Assembly (NCBI GenBank): GCA_003696865.1
Contig: RFHM01000183.1
Span: 1 to 34,130, forward strand
DNA: 34,130 bases
From: Acidobacteriota bacterium
Lineage (GTDB): Bacteria > Acidobacteriota > Blastocatellia > HR10 > J050
Reading direction: 5' to 3'
Shown one piece after another: positions 32,845 through 34,130 of the stretch (its first letter is position 1; each line of letters opens with the position of its first letter). Position numbers and translations under genes: made by a program. The notes beneath the pieces were generated by a model. It saw nothing but the letters and a program-made list of their open reading frames with translations, was not told where the DNA came from and did no database searches.

Positions 32845-34130
32845 ATGAGCAAACAAAAGAAGAAGAGCTTATCCGTTGAAGAAACACCAGGACGACCGGA
32901 ATCCGAATCCACGCCGGTCGAAGAAGGAAAAGTGACCGAAAAAGAAAAGAGAGTGCACAACATTCCTATCCGTTCGGCGACGACCGTCGAGGAATCGCCG
33001 CTCCCGGAGACGGATGTCCTCATCAAGGACATCGAGGATCAGCCTTCGGTGATGGAATTGCCGGTGCTCCCCCTGCGGAATACGGTCGTCTTTCCCGGCG
33101 TCATCGCCCCCTTAGTCGTGGGTCGACCGAAATCGGTGGCCGCTGTGGAAGCGGCGGTGACCACCGAAGAGAAGTTCCTGGTGACCTTGACGCAATTCGA
33201 ACATACCAAAGACGAGGTCACCGGGGATGATCTCCACCACGTGGGCACGTTGGTGGTCATCACCAAGATGTTACGGACCTCGGAGGACACGATTCAGATC
33301 GCCGTCCAGGGCATGCGCCGGGTGAAGGTCATGGCCTTCTTGCCGCATGAGGAATACTTGAAGGCGCGCGTGGAGATCCTCGAACATCCCCGAGACGAAG
33401 GCATCGAAGTCGAAGCCCTCCATCGCAACATCCTGAGCCTGATACAGAAGAGTTTGAGCCTGCTCCCCAATGTGCCCGAGGGTGTGAGCACGTTGTTCAC
33501 CAGCGAGGAAGATCCGGTGGTGCTCTCCTACCGTCTGGCCACATTGCTCAACCTGGATGTGGAGAAGCAACAGGCGCTGCTGGAAGCGGATACGCGCCGG
33601 GATATTCTGCGCGTGATGAACGCATACCTGACGCGCGAGGTGGAGATTCTCGAGGTCCGTCGCAAGATCGCTGGGGAAGCCCAGGCCGAGATGGATAAGG
33701 CCCAACGAGAATATATCCTGCGGCAGCAACTGAAGGCCATCCAGAAGGAACTCGGCGAGGAGGAGCCAGAACTCGCCGAGGTGAACATGCTGAGAGAGCG
33801 CCTGGAGGCCGTTCAACTGCCGGACGAAGTGCGCCGGGAGGCCGAGCGGGAGTTGCGACGCATGGAGCGGCTGCCCTCGGCGGCGCCCGATTATCACGTC
33901 ATCCGCACCTATCTGGAATGGATCCTGGAACTGCCCTGGTGCGTGAGCACGGAAGACAATCTCGATCTGAACCACGCCGAGCAGGTGCTCGATGAAGACC
34001 ACTACGACCTGGAGGAAGTCAAAGACCGTATTCTGGAATTCCTGGCCGTGCTGAAATTGAAGCCCGACGCCAAAAGTCCTATCCTCTGCTTCGCCGGTCC
34101 GCCGGGCGTGGGCAAGACGAGCTTGGGACG
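32845..34130 (+). CDS. lon: ATP-dependent protease Lon, N-terminal half (cut by window end)
   Basis: 428 codons are present and the frame is open at the right edge. A charged, lysine-rich N-terminal extension of about 70 residues precedes the LON substrate-binding domain (E-L-P-V-L-P-L-R-N-T-V-V-F-P-G). The central helical part shows Y-I-L-R-Q-Q-L-K-A-I-Q-K-E-L-G and Y-L-E-W-I-L-E-L-P-W, then D-E-D-H-Y-D-L-E-E-V-K-D-R-I-L-E. The last residues give the Walker A motif G-P-P-G-V-G-K-T-S-L-G. The rest of the AAA+ module and the Ser-Lys protease domain lie beyond the window. ATG 32845 follows GGTAGG. The extension is longer than in most Lon proteins. Confidence 0.96.
   Translation, partial: MSKQKKKSLSVEETPGRPESESTPVEEGKVTEKEKRVHNIPIRSATTVEESPLPETDVLIKDIEDQPSVMELPVLPLRNTVVFPGVIAPLVVGRPKSVAAVEAAVTTEEKFLVTLTQFEHTKDEVTGDDLHHVGTLVVITKMLRTSEDTIQIAVQGMRRVKVMAFLPHEEYLKARVEILEHPRDEGIEVEALHRNILSLIQKSLSLLPNVPEGVSTLFTSEEDPVVLSYRLATLLNLDVEKQQALLEADTRRDILRVMNAYLTREVEILEVRRKIAGEAQAEMDKAQREYILRQQLKAIQKELGEEEPELAEVNMLRERLEAVQLPDEVRREAERELRRMERLPSAAPDYHVIRTYLEWILELPWCVSTEDNLDLNHAEQVLDEDHYDLEEVKDRILEFLAVLKLKPDAKSPILCFAGPPGVGKTSLG

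Overview
The window reads as a chromosomal segment of a moderately GC-rich Gram-negative-type bacterium. Signal peptides, a lipobox, a TAT-like leader and a proton-translocating transhydrogenase are all present. Acidobacteriota (possibly a thermophilic Blastocatellia-like lineage) is my best guess from general gene content, but there is no rRNA or marker gene that proves it. I see no tRNA, rRNA, CRISPR array or intact transposon.

Layout. 1-148: 3' end of a Fis-type regulator. 264-3268 (minus): split NAD(P) transhydrogenase operon pntAA-pntAB-pntB. 3517-5801 (minus): two translationally coupled glycosyltransferases. 5964-8518 (minus): an ECF sigma factor operon with an anti-sigma factor carrying two zinc-binding modules, a zinc-ribbon membrane protein and a tiny membrane protein, headed by a GGAACTT-type promoter. 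8851-10394 (plus): flippase-like membrane protein coupled to nrdR. 10441-17771: mostly metabolic and housekeeping genes: a LOG-like Rossmann protein, an SDR oxidoreductase, endonuclease IV, a secreted metallo-beta-lactamase-fold hydrolase, a nitrilase-family amidase, a patatin phospholipase and a D-aminoacylase-type amidohydrolase.

17946-31062 is the unusual part: a block of exported glycoside-hydrolase-like proteins, nearly all on the minus strand. Intact members are a GH39/GH42-like TIM barrel, a TAT-exported GH39-like enzyme, a TIM barrel fused to a PD40 beta-propeller, and a GH51-like arabinofuranosidase carrying an inserted domain that resembles a phage-baseplate domain. Between them lie at least four decayed genes: a glycosidase N-terminus, an alkaline-phosphatase-superfamily remnant, an internally deleted DUF4091 protein and a serine hydrolase tail. 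One plus-strand beta-helix lipoprotein gene sits in the block as an apparent insertion. The block looks like a glycan-processing island undergoing rearrangement and decay; its substrate cannot be read from sequence.

31512-34130 (plus): a GAF-PP2C (RsbU/SpoIIE-type) phosphatase with a good promoter, then the N-terminal half of Lon protease, cut by the window end.
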